Numbered from the stretch's first letter, positions 35,501-45,064 are shown. The stretch is DNA of 64,000 nt from Pseudomonas fulva NBRC 16637 = DSM 17717 (GCF_000730565.1 NZ_BBIQ01000007.1:1-64000), one strand, 5' to 3'. The notes: generated by a model from the sequence alone, not told the origin. Numbers and translations: made by a program.

Positions 35501-37495
35501 GTCGGTGAGGGCACAGAGATCTTCTTTGAGTCCAAACGCAACCACGCATCCCGGTTCCGCCGCCAGAAGGCCATGGACAGGGTGCTGTCCGGCAACTCTC
35601 GCATTCACAACCTGCCAGGCTACTTTGACGAAGAGGGCACTGCACGCTCCAAGGTTGTCCGGGAGGTACCCAGCGAAGAATCGATTCGCGCCCGCTACGA
35701 CAACTTCAACGGTTCTGACGAAAGAATGAACCCTAAGCAAGTCGTTGCTTTTCAGAAGGTTATCAGTCAATCGCCGGTCTCAGTGCTACAGGGCCCGCCT
35801 GGTACCGGAAAGACAAAATTCGTTAGTCAACTAATCAATTACCTATTCGAAAATGGGCTGGCGCGCAACATCTTGCTGGTGGGGCAATCGCACACCTCGG
35901 TCGACACCGTGGCCATTAAAGCCAAGGAATTGTGCGAGGAAATGGGAAACCAGATCAGTCTCGTGCGTCTTGGTCAGGAGCACCTGATCGACGAGAAGCT
36001 TTTGCAGTGCCACTCCAGCTCAATCCAGCGCAAGATGCGACACAAGTTCCAGCGTGAGTACGAGCAGCGCATCAACGCGCTGGCATCGCGCCTGATGCTT
36101 GACCAGAGCTTTGTCGAGGATATCGCCAAGCTTCACCGCAGCATCAGCCCTCTGCTGTCACGCATTGCTGTACTGCTGAGTAACATCAATGACCTGACCC
36201 AACGCCGCGAGCAGAGTCCTGATCGCGCATGCCGCATCGATGAGTTCAAACGCAGCCTGAACGAATGTGCCCAGATCGTAAACAACAACATCCGCACCCG
36301 TGGCTACGAATTCAAACTTCCGGAGGCTACAGATCCGGAGTACTGGCGTGAGCTGGTTCGCCAGATTGCCGCCAACCATGGCGTCACCAACCAGTTGGCC
36401 ATCCAGCGTCTGAACCACGTGATTGCAATCAGCAAGGACTGGATCGATGTACTGGCTTCCGGGTCAGCAAGCTTTGATCGCTTCTTCGTGAAGTCGAGCC
36501 AACTGGTCACCGGTACATTGGTGGGCATGGGCGCCAAGTGGCTGAACATCGAAGAGCAAGAATTCGATTGGGTCATCGTCGACGAAGCCGGTCGCGCTCA
36601 GGCCTCTGAACTCATGATCGCCCTGCAGTGTGCCAGCCGCGGCCTGCTGGTAGGTGACCACCGTCAGTTGTCACCTCACTATGAGCAGTCTCATGTCCGG
36701 GCCGTGTCTCGTAAGTTGGGTATCGAGGAGGCTGAGGTGCGCAAAACCGACTTCGAGCGCGCCTTCATCGCCAACGAAGGTGTAACGCTCGACACCCAGT
36801 ACCGGATGATCGAGCCTATCGGCGAAATCGTATCGCACTGCTTCTACGGGGGGCAGCTCAAGAGCCATCGCAAAGTCGCTCCGGATTGGTACGTCGACTT
36901 GCCATACCCCATGAACAAACCTGTGGCCTGGATCGACAGCGGTACCGGTGAGCGGGCGATCTACGAGGAGAACCAAGGCGGGGGTCGCGTGATCAACCGC
37001 CATGAGCTGCAGGTGTGCATGCATCTGCTACGTCAGATCGCATCCTCCCCCGTGCTGGAGAAGCTGCGCGCCAGCAAGTCGGAGAAGCACCCATTTCCGA
37101 TCGGTATTATTGTGATGTACAGCGCCCAGAAGCGGTTGCTTGAAGCCGAACTGTCGCGATCCGAGTGGATGGCGCCGCTTCGCGATTTGTGCGACATCGC
37201 GACGGTAGACTCGTACCAGGGGCAAGAGCGGGGGGTTGTCATACTCTGCTTGGTTCGAAACAACCCAGAGCGGCGACAGGGCTTCCTGGTTGAGCCATCT
37301 CGCATCAACGTGTCGCTGTCCCGAGCACAGGAGCGCTTGGTGGTCATCGGTGCCAAAAGCATGTGGGAAGCTTCCAACAAGCAGTCGTCACTGGCCGATG
37401 TCCTGACCTTCATCAGTGAGCAGACCGCCGCTGGCAATGAAAATTACGAGTTGGTCGATGGCACCACCGTTATCGAGGGTGCACGAAATGTTTGA
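32510..37495 (+). CDS. NERD - tandem kinase-like - superfamily 1 helicase fusion, candidate defence effector
   Basis: A 1661-residue protein, ATG at 32510 with AGGAGCAG just before it. In order: an N-terminal NERD nuclease-like domain (about 1-120) with 'EFDLIIV...ILIVELKNWRGKL', the D...E-x-K layout; a first kinase-like domain (about 215-480) with HRDIQPHN near 340 but 'LASGF' where DFG is expected, so probably a pseudokinase; a second kinase-like domain (about 515-770) with HGDLHPANIL near 637 and 'VLIDSLDW'; a linker of about 300 residues; and a COG1112/UPF1-like helicase (about 1075-1650) with Walker A GPPGTGKT near 1094, VDEAGRA near 1355, 'GDHRQLSPH' and 'DSYQGQERG' near 1566. The N-terminal order recalls PglW (BREX) and the kinase-helicase pairing recalls MkoA (Mokosh). 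The combination with its partner I do not recognise. It is followed with 8 bases overlap by the partner gene. Confidence 0.85.
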   Translation: MKIIVKGKGLHGSETKAVARMEAELRNSWHAYASVLICDSQGGMEFDLIIVTHDRILIVELKNWRGKLTSFDGNWYIDGKYRSKSPYHTKRDQGYRLLSILRSELQHKLGYYPFVEAHVVLCGEATPEHLPANDKPFVHTLEEFMKIREADGYSAIITGPQAIKFDDVGRLRPNDPVNLKHFDDFFRGSRVELATFKVKGFEASEVPDHQHEKSLFSEFPAQHEKYHGQRAMIRRWDLTVLGIINREDSIWQKVVTREDHLYRTASATNSPLQNYMLRPLESPDEDNISADCVAMYELKKNTRRLGDYIAINGGKWTPEQKLDIVRALLAPFAELHSMGVAHRDIQPHNLWYAEDSAFILASGFHASHLPEKGTVRDISKMIKSSASIIPEDIYGEAGEIINPFAQDVYLLGIIAHKICFPDQKMTEEEGLAIWQSVENDPFKGKLDAFFAKAMDLEQDNRYPSAAAMHAEFNAISLGKDEPFDDARTVIEEISKGDFIKRELSPFAMMAHFPPTPGGAPTLFGEKIAYRCAIDGENGLFKFWQKAAIDLKNPSANRRLLRMRRRIEKAVEAELPIAKVLQFGLFGEGAGLFILTRFEEGTTWDVYIQGLVTDEEKLNNALGLCELVIQIHSNQFAHGDLHPANILVRPASGALEEGAETASRMVLIDSLDWGGQSEPYNTEYGPTNPQSADGYGRDKFAVYRMVEELFGEAVPDEVRAEIKAASLQPDGIPVDLSLLRDCLKAEIERQKAPPKVALPPLRLIYSDMRLPETARLLQAEGLEYHLSVNISDKYKNNLFCVITAHYQKLTVILNPESRQITAAWITDSGLNEYAQAAQRPALSFTQPISVERGIPPVGKTNNFLEFLMDQDAVLDLLEEMFGSTEQEVSEPVALEEGVEQTVKPSRIWQALMDTEGEQRLKVEIRSNEIEESKSGAWLIPCILKSGNELEFSGDEDEEIGIYLADETRQFGHVIAAESGDDILAVHPHGESLSAFKKKVGEGTEIFFESKRNHASRFRRQKAMDRVLSGNSRIHNLPGYFDEEGTARSKVVREVPSEESIRARYDNFNGSDERMNPKQVVAFQKVISQSPVSVLQGPPGTGKTKFVSQLINYLFENGLARNILLVGQSHTSVDTVAIKAKELCEEMGNQISLVRLGQEHLIDEKLLQCHSSSIQRKMRHKFQREYEQRINALASRLMLDQSFVEDIAKLHRSISPLLSRIAVLLSNINDLTQRREQSPDRACRIDEFKRSLNECAQIVNNNIRTRGYEFKLPEATDPEYWRELVRQIAANHGVTNQLAIQRLNHVIAISKDWIDVLASGSASFDRFFVKSSQLVTGTLVGMGAKWLNIEEQEFDWVIVDEAGRAQASELMIALQCASRGLLVGDHRQLSPHYEQSHVRAVSRKLGIEEAEVRKTDFERAFIANEGVTLDTQYRMIEPIGEIVSHCFYGGQLKSHRKVAPDWYVDLPYPMNKPVAWIDSGTGERAIYEENQGGGRVINRHELQVCMHLLRQIASSPVLEKLRASKSEKHPFPIGIIVMYSAQKRLLEAELSRSEWMAPLRDLCDIATVDSYQGQERGVVILCLVRNNPERRQGFLVEPSRINVSLSRAQERLVVIGAKSMWEASNKQSSLADVLTFISEQTAAGNENYELVDGTTVIEGARNV

Positions 37496-39044
37496 AGAAA
37501 ATGAAATGATCGAAACCAGCGGCGTGCGGCTGTGCAATACGATCTCCCTGCTGATTCCAGCCTACAGCTATCACATCAACTGCGCCTGGACACAGGAGAT
37601 CCCGCTGCCGGCAATCGAGGAGTTCACCTGCCGCCTGCTGATCTCACTGCGTGAAATCACGCCTGGCGAAGTTCAGCAGTACTTCGGGCTGAGCAAGCGC
37701 GAATGCGAGGTGCTGATCGAGACGCTTGAGAAGAACAAGCTCATCACTCACAACAATGACGGCATGCTGGTGCCTAGCAACATGCTGATCGACCGCACCA
37801 AGGACAATCCGGAAGTCACCCCTAGCTTGACCAAGTATGAGGTCAAAACCGAAACGGTGGTCTTCGAAGCCTTGACCGTTTCTATCATGCCCTCCAATGC
37901 TTACAACCGCAGCCGTCACGGCTTGCCTCAACTGCCGATCCCGGATGAGAACCACAGCCCGGCTCCGCAGCTAATCACCGAGCTCTTTGGCAGTCAGTTC
38001 CGGGCGTTCCTGGATTACTCACGCCGCCCGGAAATCGAAACCAAGAAGATCCGGCTTTACAAGGTCGATGGATGCAGCGCAGGCAAGTTCGTGCAGATTC
38101 CGATCGACCTGGAAATCTGGTTGCGCCCAACGAAAGAAGGTGATCTGGAGATCATCAAGAAGGTCGCTGAAAAGGCCAGTGGTGGGCGCCAGCCTCCGTT
38201 GTCGATGGAAGTGGAGGCCAAGATCTCCGACTACCTCAACAGCCTGCCAAGCCCTAAGAAGAGCGTCAGCATTCTGGGCTACTGCAAAATGTTCGATGAC
38301 CATGTGCTTGATCGCTATATCGACGACCGTGGCCTTGACCTGAATCACTGGCTGATCGATCACGCCAATCGCAAGACCGGCTACGGCACACAGACCACTC
38401 GCTCGATGATCGGCCCTATCTTCGACCGCAACAATAAGAAGACCATCGATCGCATGATCGAGGAGGTGGCCAAGGACTGGAAGGCTGGCGAGGTACATCG
38501 CGCTTTCTGGCTGTCCAGCTCGGCGCCACTCTGGGGCGCCAACGGGTTTCTGATGAGCGACTTCTGCAACGAGATCTCTCGGCGCCTGGCTGAAGACCGA
38601 CAAAGCCGTGGGCATGTCACCGCAATCCTTCCGTACGAGGACAGCCGAGACCTCAGCGCCCTGAAATCTAGCTTTCACACCCGCATTCCGTGTGGCATCG
38701 CCTACAAAGGCGCTGATCTTCAATCTCAAATTGAGATTTTCCTGATCCCTGGCCAACTGGCCGTTGTGCAGTATCATGTGCAGCCCGACAATGCGAGCGC
38801 CATCACGGTGCCCATCGGCTATGTCACCGTCGAGCATGACCGTATTACCAAGATCGAATCCTACCTTGACAACCTGGTCAAATCCCGTGGAAAGCCGGAG
38901 CTTGCCTGGAGTGATAGCACCTCCAAGGTCGAGGACTTGATGGGTAATTGCCGCTCGCAATTCTGCGAAGCCAACCGCAAACCACTGCTCACTCTGACTA
39001 GGCCACAATCAAACGGATCCGAGGGCGTGCCTGCTGCCGAGTAA
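37488..39044 (+). CDS. partner of the NERD-kinase-helicase protein, winged-helix N-terminus
   Basis: 518 residues from the ATG at 37488, which lies inside the end of the preceding gene (8-base overlap) with GAGGG 9 bases upstream; this strongly implies translational coupling. Residues about 25-85 ('LLISLREITPGEVQQYFGLSKRECEVLIETLEKNKLI' in parts) look like a winged helix. The remaining 430 residues are mixed alpha/beta with no nuclease motif I can identify; in particular no HKD (phospholipase D) signature, which sets it apart from a Mokosh-type partner. A role in sensing or targeting for the helicase is inference. Confidence 0.8.
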   Translation: MFEENEMIETSGVRLCNTISLLIPAYSYHINCAWTQEIPLPAIEEFTCRLLISLREITPGEVQQYFGLSKRECEVLIETLEKNKLITHNNDGMLVPSNMLIDRTKDNPEVTPSLTKYEVKTETVVFEALTVSIMPSNAYNRSRHGLPQLPIPDENHSPAPQLITELFGSQFRAFLDYSRRPEIETKKIRLYKVDGCSAGKFVQIPIDLEIWLRPTKEGDLEIIKKVAEKASGGRQPPLSMEVEAKISDYLNSLPSPKKSVSILGYCKMFDDHVLDRYIDDRGLDLNHWLIDHANRKTGYGTQTTRSMIGPIFDRNNKKTIDRMIEEVAKDWKAGEVHRAFWLSSSAPLWGANGFLMSDFCNEISRRLAEDRQSRGHVTAILPYEDSRDLSALKSSFHTRIPCGIAYKGADLQSQIEIFLIPGQLAVVQYHVQPDNASAITVPIGYVTVEHDRITKIESYLDNLVKSRGKPELAWSDSTSKVEDLMGNCRSQFCEANRKPLLTLTRPQSNGSEGVPAAE

Positions 39045-39467
39045 TCATCTGGACGGTGGGGCCTTGCCCCGCTCACCAGTTCTTTTGCGATGAGGGCGGC
39101 GTCCCTCATCATGCAATACCGCCAAAACTTGATTTGGCGAATGGCGGCACCGACCTATTCGCTGATGAACAATCGTAGGCTTTTCAGCAATGCTTCATCA
39201 TGCGTCGCAAAGCCATAGGCGTCAGACTGCGGGAATCAGCTGTTGCCAATTTGTACGGTCTGGGAATGCAATGCATGCCTTGGCCGTACTCAAAGAGTCA
39301 CCAAGACCGACGTCCATTGCTGCAAGGATGGCAGACGGGAGATCGATGATGACGTCTTCGCTGCCATCGACTGGATCCTGGCAGATCACAGTCGTTTGCA
39401 GTTAATCACTCATTAGACTCCAGCTCTAAAATGGTCGCAATGGGGCAAGGCAGATATGCCAAAGTCG
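39045..39467. other. gap with no convincing gene
   Basis: 423 bases. One plus-strand frame near 39300-39410 reads 'DDDVFAAIDWILADHSRLQ', which looks like a gene remnant, but it has no start and no identifiable family. Confidence 0.35.
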
Positions 39468-40019
39468 TCAGGCTCGCAGCATCGATTCACCATCCATTCC
39501 GCACGGAGGATCGAACGTGCCATGCCATCCAATGAGCGGGCGTTCAAATGGATCTGCGTAATACCTAGCTTCGCTTGGAATCTGCACAACCCCTCCCGCG
39601 TAGGCGACAAGCATCAAAGAATTCGCTCGCCGCTCGCTCGCCTCCTGGAAGAGATTACTGCTGGGCAATAGGTCGAGATTGGTAGGAGGCGACCACAAAG
39701 AGCGGTCTTCAAGGACTGAATGCTCCAGCAAAGCAGCGAGTTCGGTGTATCCATGCTCCCGAGCGACCTCAACTGCGGACTTGCCATTGGCGGTGAGCGT
39801 GGCAGCCGAACCACCTAGGCGAATGAGCTCCCTGCATGCAGGTTCGTGTCCGAAGTAAGCGGCTTGATGCAAGAATGTCCAGCCTGACGATGGAGTCCGA
39901 TAGCGGCTGCAAAGCCGGGCAAGCATGGGCTCCTCCATCCACTCCGAAATGACATTGTCCCATTTCCCGCTTTTGGCCTGCTCGTAGATTTGCTTTATCA
40001 AATGATTCAGAGCGCTCAT
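39468..40019 (-). CDS. ankyrin-repeat protein
   Basis: 183 residues, ATG at 40019 with AGAGG 10 bases upstream. Two ankyrin repeats cover about residues 45-100 ('GWTFLHQAAYFGHEPACRELIRLG', then 'ANGKSAVEVAREHGYTELAALL' in parts). The C-terminal 80 residues are non-repetitive and may be a small separate domain. Ankyrin proteins usually mediate protein contacts; the partner is unknown. It converges on the helicase operon and shares strand with the gene upstream at 40101. Confidence 0.75.
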   Translation of the reverse strand: MSALNHLIKQIYEQAKSGKWDNVISEWMEEPMLARLCSRYRTPSSGWTFLHQAAYFGHEPACRELIRLGGSAATLTANGKSAVEVAREHGYTELAALLEHSVLEDRSLWSPPTNLDLLPSSNLFQEASERRANSLMLVAYAGGVVQIPSEARYYADPFERPLIGWHGTFDPPCGMDGESMLRA

Positions 40020-40100
40020 GCGTTTACGACCTCTGGACGGTTGTGCGGTTGATGCAGAATTTGCAGAATAAAGAAATAGACGCAGGCTAGAGGAGTCGAC

Positions 40101-40844
40101 TTAAGACTTTGCGAGGCGATTGAATACTTCTTGGTAGATCTCACCATCAGCCAGCGCGAACAGCAGCATCTCTACCTCATGAATATGCTTTTCATCTCCC
40201 CACAGATCCTTGCTCACCTTGCGCACAATGGACAGATACTGAGGATAAGCATCTTGCTCCGACACAAAATGCTTTTTCCTCATGTTTTTCGGATCACTGC
40301 TCTCGCCTGGGTGCAGCCGCTCACTCAGCAGCAGAGTGGTGATGTCCAGCATCTTCAGCCGCGTATTACGACCCTCAGGCATCGGGAAAATAGGGTGCTT
40401 GGCACCTGTGAGGTAATTGATGGCATTCAGAGAGTACGCGACGCGAGCATCATAGATACATGCCCAATCTGGGCATACAATAGACGCCCATTTTGACCAA
40501 CTGCTGATGAGCTTGAAGGAGGGCTTGAAACCCGCCGGCACTGCTTTGGAGCCCTTGTAAGACGAGAAGAGCTCCAGCGTCTCGCTGACTTTTGAGAAGC
40601 GCGTAATCCCACCCCATACCTTGATGAAATAGGTAGCAACTCGTCCATGCTCTACTTCACAACTGGTCGAGCGGACTAGCTCTCGAAGGCCTGTTTTCAG
40701 CTCAAGGGTGCGATCGAAAGAGGTTTCGCCTGAGAAAGAAATATCAAACTCAGAGCTCGCTAGGCCGTGATCAAACGTCCAATCATAGAGAGACGGTAGA
40801 TCATCTTTTCTCTCCCGCAGGAATTCCGTTACAACCTTGTCCAT
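40101..40844 (-). CDS. hypothetical protein of the accessory island
   Basis: 247 residues, ATG at 40844 with only a weak GGGC upstream. It looks soluble, with a central run of aromatic/Cys-containing helices ('SSWSKWASIVCPDWACIYDARVAYSLN' in parts) and a basic stretch 'KNMRKKHF'. No known motif. It lies 82 bases upstream of the ankyrin gene on the same strand, so the two may be cotranscribed. Its place beside a candidate defence module makes it worth testing as part of the same or a neighbouring system. Confidence 0.65.
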   Translation of the reverse strand: MDKVVTEFLRERKDDLPSLYDWTFDHGLASSEFDISFSGETSFDRTLELKTGLRELVRSTSCEVEHGRVATYFIKVWGGITRFSKVSETLELFSSYKGSKAVPAGFKPSFKLISSWSKWASIVCPDWACIYDARVAYSLNAINYLTGAKHPIFPMPEGRNTRLKMLDITTLLLSERLHPGESSDPKNMRKKHFVSEQDAYPQYLSIVRKVSKDLWGDEKHIHEVEMLLFALADGEIYQEVFNRLAKS

Positions 40845-41769
40845 TTTCTGCCCGTCGTTGGAAATGATGCAGATGATAGCAAAAGCGCATCACGACTTGC
40901 TTCCCGGACTATCGCTTGTGAGTAGACTCGCTCAGGCAAGCGGCGCGCGCAGGCGTGAGGATCGAAGCCCGCAGGGCCAAGAGGCATGCGAAGCGGGCGG
41001 CTTGGTTCACAAGAGCCGACCCAACGGGCACGCCCGAGAAAGCTAGAATCGTCTACCGGGCAAGCTCAAGCCGACTTACCGACTTACCGCACCAAGTTAG
41101 GACGAACGTATGGCCTTGATCGACGAGCTTGAGCAAGCGACGAAAACGCCTGCGCGCCTGGCTGACGCTAATCACGTATTCCATACAAACCTCTTAGCCC
41201 AACAACCGTCGAAGGAGATCCTTCGATCTGTGTATTCTCATGCCTAGCCGAAGGCCATGGACGTTCTGTGGAAGCTTGAAGATCTTAGATTTCATAGGGC
41301 AGGGTGCGTCTCCGGTACGTTTTCCGATATCGTAGAAAACCTGTCTATTTTCCGCATCATGCGGTTGCCAGTCGAGGGGAATTGCCTCTCTGATACACCT
41401 CGCATAATGCCCCCAAAGGGGAACATCAATGGCGTTTTATGGGTTAATGAACCCAAACTGGGACATCATGGCTGGCACTGAGCTGGCACTAAAGTGAGGA
41501 GGGGGCCGGTTAATGAAAAGGAAAATCGACAGTCTTTTCTAAAGGACGGTAATCGACAGCATCCTTAGCCGATCACTCTACCTACGAGCAGACTAAAGCG
41601 CCTTAGAAACGGGCTTTCGAGTGGTAAGGGACGCAATGGAGTACACATGTTCTCCTTACGAATTGCCAGGTAAAAGGTAGTGCAGATGCACGACTATGTC
41701 CAAGCTTCCGATGATTGCCCGGCTCTGAAGAACCGGCCCGTCTGAATTCGAATGATGTAGTTTGTTGTG
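40845..41769. other. gap without an intact gene
   Basis: 925 bases. Apart from the repeat copy, a 45-codon frame from the ATG at 41110 (MALIDELEQATKTPARLAD) recalls the tail of a HsdS-type specificity subunit, but it is too short to claim. Frames at 41257-41481 and 41715-41927 have no recognisable product. Confidence 0.35.
40933..41035 (+). repeat. dispersed repeat, copy B
   Basis: Collinear with copy A at 31691-31796 (shared GCAAGCGG, GGCGTGA, GCCCGCAGGGCC, GGTTCACAA blocks). Same strand as copy A. The two copies bracket the NERD-kinase-helicase module and its neighbours. Confidence 0.6.
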
Positions 41770-42024
41770 TCATGGGAGGTTCTCAAGAAATGGAATTACC
41801 ACCGTCTCGACAAAATCCCAACCCTCAACAGCCTTTTCCCATAACCAGATGCATAGACGAATACGTGCGATCCACTTCAGCAGCGTCACTGCCTTTGCTT
41901 TTACCCACGCAATCCGACCAGCTTTAGGTTCTTGGGGTGCAGCTACCTCGACGACACGGGCATCTTCACTGTTGTGCATTGACTGACGAGCCTTGCGGCG
42001 CGCCAGGTTCTTTAAATTAACCAT
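41770..42024 (-). CDS. small hypothetical protein
   Basis: 84 residues from the ATG at 42024 (MVNLKNLARRKARQ), with AGGA 9 bases upstream; a longer in-frame start exists but lacks this site. The N-terminus is basic. A hydrophobic stretch at about residues 44-62 is broken by charges and is at most a weak membrane helix. No family recognised. It lies directly beside the IS3 element. Confidence 0.4.
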   Translation of the reverse strand: MVNLKNLARRKARQSMHNSEDARVVEVAAPQEPKAGRIAWVKAKAVTLLKWIARIRLCIWLWEKAVEGWDFVETVVIPFLENLP

Positions 42025-42148
42025 GACTGATGTTCCTAACGACAGGCGAAATTGCCCCGCCGCTAAGCATTCCGGGCCGAAAGGAACGCTGAAGATGCCA
42101 CTACAAACCACAGTTCTGCTTATCAAGTCCCTTGATAAGCTGTAGTGG

Positions 42149-43311
<1,163 letters not shown>

Positions 43312-43375
43312 CGGACACCTCTCTGTGGCGAGCATTCTCGCCTAAATGGGTGTCCGGGGTTAGTAGACCACTACA

Positions 43376-43867
43376 TGTGTTCTCTACCGTGAGCCTGGCA
43401 AGCTCGTCCCCGCGAAATCCCCGCCAGAATCCGATTAGCACCATTGCAATCGAGCGTCGGTGGCGCAGCAGAGTCTTGTAGTCACCGCGATCGAGCGCGG
43501 CAGCGGCTTCCGCTTCAAGCCATTTCACAGCCTGTTCGAGATGTCTAAGTTAAAGAGGAGCGGCTTGCTTGACCTGCGCGGGATGCACGACACGGATGCC
43601 CTTGATCATCTGGCGCACATTGGGCGTCTTGGTTGGGTCGGGGAATCCCTGTGTGATGTGCCACTGAGCCAGCGCGGCCAACCGTTGCTTGAGCGTGCTG
43701 ATTGCATGTTTGTCGGCGTACTCGGTGAGGTAGCGAACGATACCGTCGCCGGTGGTGGGCAGGTAGCCGCCCCACGTCATTTCGAAATGCTCGATCGCAG
43801 CCCGGTAGCTCTTGCGAGTGTTTTCCCGGGTGCCTGCCTTGAGGTACCGATCAGCCTTGTCCATCAC
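43376..43867 (-). pseudogene. broken tyrosine recombinase, TnpS-like (Tn4651 family)
   Basis: The frame from the ATG at 43867 gives an N-terminal SAM-like core-binding domain ('MDKADRYLKAGTRENTRKSYRAAI' in parts; 'LKQRLAALAQWH'). It meets an in-frame TAA at about 43552, then continues as 'LRHLEQAVKWLEAEAAAAL' up to 'IGFWRGFRGDELARLTVEN', which includes the first catalytic Arg, where the IS3 element cuts it. The C-terminal catalytic half is absent from the other side of the IS. A KfrA-like gene diverges from it 194 bases away, the layout of tnpS and tnpT in Tn4651-type transposons. Confidence 0.75.
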
Positions 43868-44061
43868 CTTTCGCCTTCAAAAAACTGCGTGATCCCAGCA
43901 TTCCACACTTATCCCGGCAAGCTAAAGACCTTTTAAGGGTAAAGAAGCCATAAACCTCGATTATGTCTTGCCAAAAATTAAGGCATATCTGGTATCTGAA
44001 AATGTTAAAGCGGTACGTAATGACATGAAACGTAATACAGTACGAAATCGTAAGAGCAGAC
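43868..44061. other. divergent region, candidate cointegrate-resolution (rst) site
   Basis: 194 AT-rich bases between the recombinase and the KfrA-like gene. It holds direct repeats ACGTAAT at 44015-44021 and 44030-44036 (15-base period) and a dyad TACGA-AA-TCGTA at 44041-44052. In Tn4651-family elements the site acted on by TnpS/TnpT lies in the same position. Assignment is by position and symmetry only. Confidence 0.45.
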
Positions 44062-45064
44062 ATGGCTACAGGCGGCATTAACTTGGTACTGGTGCGCAAG
44101 GCTCGCGAGGCGCTGCTGTCGAGAGGGCAAAACCCTAGCATCGACGCGATACGCATCGAACTTGGAAATACCGGGTCAAAGACTACAATTCAGCGGTTTT
44201 TGAAGGAGATTGAATCACACGACCTTCGACCTTCGACCCTCGGCTTCGCCTTCGCGCCTAAGTGATGAGCTTACGGAACTAGTGGGTAAGATGCTTGAAC
44301 GCCTGCTTGAGGAGGGAAACGAAGCCTTGACGCATGAGCGAGCTGCATTTGAGGTTGAACGCAAAGCGATGAAAGCTGAGAGCAGTACACTTCAACGCAA
44401 TCTTGAGCAATCGCAATTGGAGATCGCCAAGCTGCAGTCAGCCCTGCAGGCTCAGGACGAAGAACTCAAGATCGTTAAATCCAGCCTCCAATCCGAGATC
44501 ACTCGAAACGCCCGGATCAGCCAGAGTTGCAGCGACCTTGAAATTCGCGTGCAAGAGAAGGACGCCCAGATCGAATCTCTGGAGGAGAAGCATACTCATG
44601 CCAGAGAAGCACTCGAGCATTACCGAGTAGCAGTAAAGGAACAGCGCGACCAGGATCTCAACCGTCACGAAACTCAGATCTACCAGATGCAGCAAGAGGT
44701 AACTCTGCTTCAGCAGACGCTGATGGTTAAGCAGGAGGAAGCCACCCGCCTGATCCGCGATAACGAACGCCTGATCGCCGAAAACCGGCAGCATGCCAAG
44801 GAGGCCAGCCAGCACCGTGATGCTATAGAGCATCTGAGAGGTGACCTGGGCATTGCCAGTGCGGCGACTGCGCGAGCAGAGGGTGCAAAGGAGTTGCTCA
44901 CCCAACAACTTGAGACCAAAAGTAAGGAGGCTACCGATGCCCACCTGGCTGGAACAGCAGCACAGCAAAGGGCAGAGAAATTGAAGGCACTGCTCGACCA
45001 GTCTGAAATTGAGCTAAAAGCACTTCGCGCTGCGATTGAAACTAAAAACGGTCAGCCTCAGTAA
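44062..45064 (+). pseudogene. KfrA/TnpT-like coiled-coil DNA-binding protein, frameshifted by 7-bp duplication
   Basis: The frame from 44062 encodes a KfrA-type N-terminal DNA-binding domain (MATGGINLVLVRKAREAL; 'GSKTTIQRFLKEIE') and stops at 44265. The rest, a long coiled coil of about 260 residues with heptad Glu/Gln/Lys pattern, lies in the next frame (to 45064). At 44219-44239 the sequence has CGACCTT CGACCTT CGACCCT. Removing one CGACCTT restores a single frame reading E-S-H-D-L-R-P-S-A-S-P-S-R-L-S-D-E-L. The restored protein would be about 330 residues, the size of TnpT. As read, it is off. Confidence 0.8.

Noticed and set aside
32510..39044. Calling the module BREX or Mokosh outright
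   Set aside because: No PglX/PglZ/BrxC-type genes and no HKD motif in the partner; resemblance is to parts only.
41110..41247. HsdS-like fragment
   Set aside because: Only about 20 residues resemble the HsdS tail; too short to support.
43851..44156. 101-codon minus-strand frame over the divergent region
   Set aside because: Overlaps the starts of both divergent genes and has no family resemblance.
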